16,565 nucleotides of DNA, taken from contig JAWVZH010000058.1 of the NCBI GenBank assembly GCA_033722295.1, positions 1 through 16,565 on the forward strand, given 5' to 3'. The position numbers and the translations under genes were made by a program. The stretch is from JAWVZH01 sp033722295 (GTDB lineage: Bacteria; Bacteroidota; Bacteroidia; Chitinophagales; Saprospiraceae). The notes below the pieces were generated by a model. The model worked only from the letters and a program-made list of their open reading frames with translations. It ran no database searches and had not been told where the DNA came from. This document shows positions 14,161 through 16,565 of this stretch, one piece after another; the first letter of the stretch is position 1; the number at the start of each line of letters is the position of its first letter.

Positions 14161-15708
14161 CTAGCGCAAATCCTCATCCAATGGCTTACGCGGCAATTTC
14201 TCATCTCTCTGTGCGGTTTGCCAAACGAAATAGGCGATGATCGTAGCAGCCTGTTTCAGATCGTCTTCGACCAGATGATCAAAATTGTCCATAGTGCTGT
14301 GATGGGTTCGGTTGAAATATGTCATCGGTTCCTGAATAAATTGGAATGCCGGTATTCCAACCGCATCAAAAGGCAAATGATCTGTGCCACCGGTATTTTT
14401 CAATGTCAGGGTGGATGCTCCGAGTTCTTCGAAAGGGTCGAGCCATTCTCTGAATATAGGAGCTACTGATTGATTGCCCTGCAGGTATACTCCCCTTATC
14501 TTGCCTGTTCCGTTATCCATATTGTAATATGCCGAGATATTCTCCTGGGCAGGAAGTATCGATTGTGGTGTATAACCACGAGAGTCCAGGACGGCAAAGT
14601 GCTCACCGACATATTTTCTAGAACCATGGAGGCCTTGTTCTTCTCCGGTCCACAGTGCCAATCTGAGAGTCCTTCTTGGCTGTATTCCGGTTTGATCTAT
14701 GACGGCCTTAAGAATACGGGCTACTTCCATCATTACTGCTGATCCTGCTCCATTATCTGTGGCGCCCGTCGCAGCATGCCATGAATCGAAATGTGCTCCG
14801 AACATTACAACCTCCTCAGCCAGGTCACTCCCCGGAATTTCGGCAATAATATTATGCTCCATTCCGTCGGGGTTAGTGTATTCAGACTCCAATTCTACTT
14901 CCAGCTTTACCGGTATACCTTTATTCATCAATCTGAAAATGCGATTGTAATGTTCTACAGACAGAGTCATTTGGGGTACGACTTCTTTATCTGGGGTCAT
15001 CGCAGACTCAGAGCCTGTCCTCGCTCCCGCAACAAAGATCGTCCCATAGTCTCCCTTATAGCTTCTGTCCAGAACGGCCAACGGTTTTTCTTCTTCCAAC
15101 ATCTTCCAAATCTGTCGGCTCAACCGGAATGTACCGCTTCTGTTCCTCCGACGTGGTCTTGGTGTGGGTGGTCCAGCGTTGGCCAAATCCAAAAGGCTTT
15201 CCGCATCATGCCGACTTGCAAGACCCTCGAAGGGTTCATCAACGTTTCTTATCGTATCCATGAGAACGAATTTGCCTTCGAGCATTCCCCTATAGTTGTC
15301 TATCTCACTGCGTTCTTTAATGTTGAGGTAAATAACATCTCCTTCCCCTTCTACGGAAGGAGACCAGGCTTTGGGGTAAGCCAGTATTGGCCAGTAATTA
15401 GGTTCAAGGGAGTGCATTTCGAATTCCTTTAGAGTCCATCCGCGCCCGAATGGACCCCACTCATCGAGATATATATTGGAAAGTCCCCATTCATGAAGTT
15501 GTTTTAATGCCCAGTCGGTAGCTTCATCGAGTTCAGGAGAGCCGGTCAATCGAGGTCCATAGACATCGGTGATCCAACTGGCAATTTCCATCACCTGACT
15601 TTTTTCTAAACCCTGCTCCTTGATCAATGTCAGTACATCCTCATCATCTTGAGCTTGGGTATACATTGTTGTAATGACAAAAAGTAAGCTTAGCAGTAAA
15701 TATCTCAT
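14161..15708 (-). CDS. Secreted M28-family zinc metallopeptidase with PA-type insert
   Basis: The 515-residue protein has a signal sequence (about 1-20, cleavage after TQAQ likely) and an M28 catalytic domain of the plasma glutamate carboxypeptidase type, which trims amino acids from peptides outside the cytoplasm. The two-zinc ligands can be read in order: H306 in GAHFDSW, D318 in ATDNGAG, the catalytic pair E356-E357 in TGEEQG, D398 in NMDNG, and H470 in THHSTMDN. Residues about 115-245 form the PA-like insert, with an Arg/Pro-rich loop PTPRPRRRNR at 181-190. All expected ligands are present, so it should be active. It begins 26 bases after the bestrophin gene, probably in one transcript, though no functional link is evident. 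Confidence 0.92.
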   Translation of the reverse strand: MRYLLLSLLFVITTMYTQAQDDEDVLTLIKEQGLEKSQVMEIASWITDVYGPRLTGSPELDEATDWALKQLHEWGLSNIYLDEWGPFGRGWTLKEFEMHSLEPNYWPILAYPKAWSPSVEGEGDVIYLNIKERSEIDNYRGMLEGKFVLMDTIRNVDEPFEGLASRHDAESLLDLANAGPPTPRPRRRNRSGTFRLSRQIWKMLEEEKPLAVLDRSYKGDYGTIFVAGARTGSESAMTPDKEVVPQMTLSVEHYNRIFRLMNKGIPVKLEVELESEYTNPDGMEHNIIAEIPGSDLAEEVVMFGAHFDSWHAATGATDNGAGSAVMMEVARILKAVIDQTGIQPRRTLRLALWTGEEQGLHGSRKYVGEHFAVLDSRGYTPQSILPAQENISAYYNMDNGTGKIRGVYLQGNQSVAPIFREWLDPFEELGASTLTLKNTGGTDHLPFDAVGIPAFQFIQEPMTYFNRTHHSTMDNFDHLVEDDLKQAATIIAYFVWQTAQRDEKLPRKPLDEDLR

Positions 15709-15734
15709 AATCGAATACTTTTAAATTTTCAGTC

Positions 15735-16565
15735 TTACATCTGAAAGCCGTTCTCTTCTGGTATTGGTTCAGGAATATCTTTATCGTTCAGCATTTCCCT
15801 GATGTCGATCTCAATGCCTCTCGCAATAGTCGTTATAGGGACATCATTGTAGGTGCCTTCAAATGGGTTTTCCGAATAATCACCGATCTTTTCCATAAGG
15901 AAGAAGATCCAGATTATCAAAGCAGAGATCAAAGGGCAAACCCAATACATATATATGTTATCTGCATAAGACTGAAATACATCCATCGCGCCGAATGGCA
16001 CCAGTGCGCAAAAAACAAAGGTGAGCCAAACTGCTGTAGAAGCATATTGACGCGGGAACGGAAAGTTCTTGATGCGCTCTGATTTGCCTTGCTCTACATA
16101 GAAATTCGTAATGAGCTGATGAAACTCCATATGTCTGAAATCCTCGAAATAGTTTTCATTCCGCAACTCCTGTAATCTTACTGCCTGTTTTTGGAGTATT
16201 TGCGCAGCCATATTGGCTTTACCGGAATATTCTTCGATCTCATCCTGAGGAATATATTTTACAAGTTCGTTGTCGAGTTTGGAATGGTAGTTCTCACAGA
16301 TATTCGGTACATATTTATCTTTCAGTCTCTCGTCGACATGTTCCCAGGGCTTACTCAATCTGAGCTGGTGTCTTAATGCTGTCATCCAGGCTATATGGCG
16401 ATAGATGAGTTCTTTATGAATGACATGAGCCTGTTCTCCCTGTATGAATGCCAACACAGCCGCGGCGAAGGTACGGCTGTTATTAACAATACTTCCCCAG
16501 ATCTTACGCGCTTCCCAGGTTCTGTCATAACTGCTGTTATTCTTGAAACCGAGATAAAAAGCAAC
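15735..16565 (-). CDS. Bestrophin-family anion channel (5' end outside window)
   Basis: Bestrophins are pentameric membrane channels; bacterial members pass small ions. The frame is open to the right edge, so the start is not in the window and the visible part is 276 residues. The piece before the first internal start at GTG 16457 reads FYLGFKNNSSYDRTWEARK followed by IWGSIVNNSR, the strongest family signature. Further along are NFPFPRQYA (about residues 166-174 of the visible part), two hydrophobic segments, a Glu-rich MEKIGDYSENPFEGTYNDVP near the C terminus, and ITTIARGIEIDIREML. The ENPFEG stretch corresponds to the conserved acidic motif of the family. About 20-30 N-terminal residues are missing, judging by the usual 300-residue length. 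The stop is TAA at 15737-15735. The M28 gene follows after 26 bases. Confidence 0.92.
   Translation of the reverse strand, partial: VAFYLGFKNNSSYDRTWEARKIWGSIVNNSRTFAAAVLAFIQGEQAHVIHKELIYRHIAWMTALRHQLRLSKPWEHVDERLKDKYVPNICENYHSKLDNELVKYIPQDEIEEYSGKANMAAQILQKQAVRLQELRNENYFEDFRHMEFHQLITNFYVEQGKSERIKNFPFPRQYASTAVWLTFVFCALVPFGAMDVFQSYADNIYMYWVCPLISALIIWIFFLMEKIGDYSENPFEGTYNDVPITTIARGIEIDIREMLNDKDIPEPIPEENGFQM

Noticed and set aside
14791..15432. 213-codon open frame on the plus strand
   Set aside because: It is antisense to the M28 peptidase, whose metal ligands are all present, and has no family features.

Overview
The window looks like a chromosomal segment from a member of the Bacteroidota. 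The evidence is the gene content (a DUF4199 protein, a BatA-like protein, a bestrophin, a tandem DTG protease with a PDZ domain, a dihydroorotase-like protein without its metal ligands), A-rich upstream regions with no clear Shine-Dalgarno sequences, and a promoter of the Bacteroidota type (TTTG, 20 bases, TAnnTTTG) in front of the ribosomal protein genes. The sequence does not allow a reliable placement below phylum. No tRNA, rRNA, CRISPR array, insertion sequence or phage gene was seen. Coding density is high, and no gene-free stretch reaches 300 bases.

Layout. On the minus strand at the left edge are rplU (L21) and rpmA (L27). L27 carries an unusual Lys/Ala/Pro-rich tail followed by a helix-hairpin-helix domain that runs off the edge. 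Upstream of them, also on the minus strand, is a secreted aspartyl protease with two DTG sites and a PDZ domain. Two plus-strand genes follow: an APC-family amino acid permease, and a 1092-residue protein that joins a RecB/Cas4-type nuclease to a UPF1/Dna2-type superfamily 1 helicase. The helicase gene converges on queE with six bases between the stop codons.

From about 7.05 kb to the right edge all genes lie on the minus strand. Read in the direction of transcription from the right edge they are: a bestrophin-like channel (5' end outside the window), a secreted M28 peptidase, a BatA-like membrane protein, a degenerate dihydroorotase, a DUF4199 membrane protein, a GT2 polyprenyl-phosphate glycosyltransferase, gmhA, gmhB, a Rid-family protein and queE. 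Several are tightly packed: BatA and the dihydroorotase-like gene are one base apart, GT2 and gmhA overlap by one base, and gmhA and gmhB are two bases apart.

How they fit together. GT2, gmhA and gmhB point to envelope glycan or lipopolysaccharide synthesis, with gmhA and gmhB supplying the first and third steps of the ADP-heptose route; the kinase and epimerase are not in the window. The BatA-like protein, the DUF4199 protein and the degenerate dihydroorotase sit directly upstream and may form an envelope-associated group, but this rests on position only. queE makes a precursor of queuosine-type bases. The most notable items are the Dna2-like nuclease-helicase and its odd start region, the L27 fusion, and the dihydroorotase-like protein that has lost nearly all catalytic residues.
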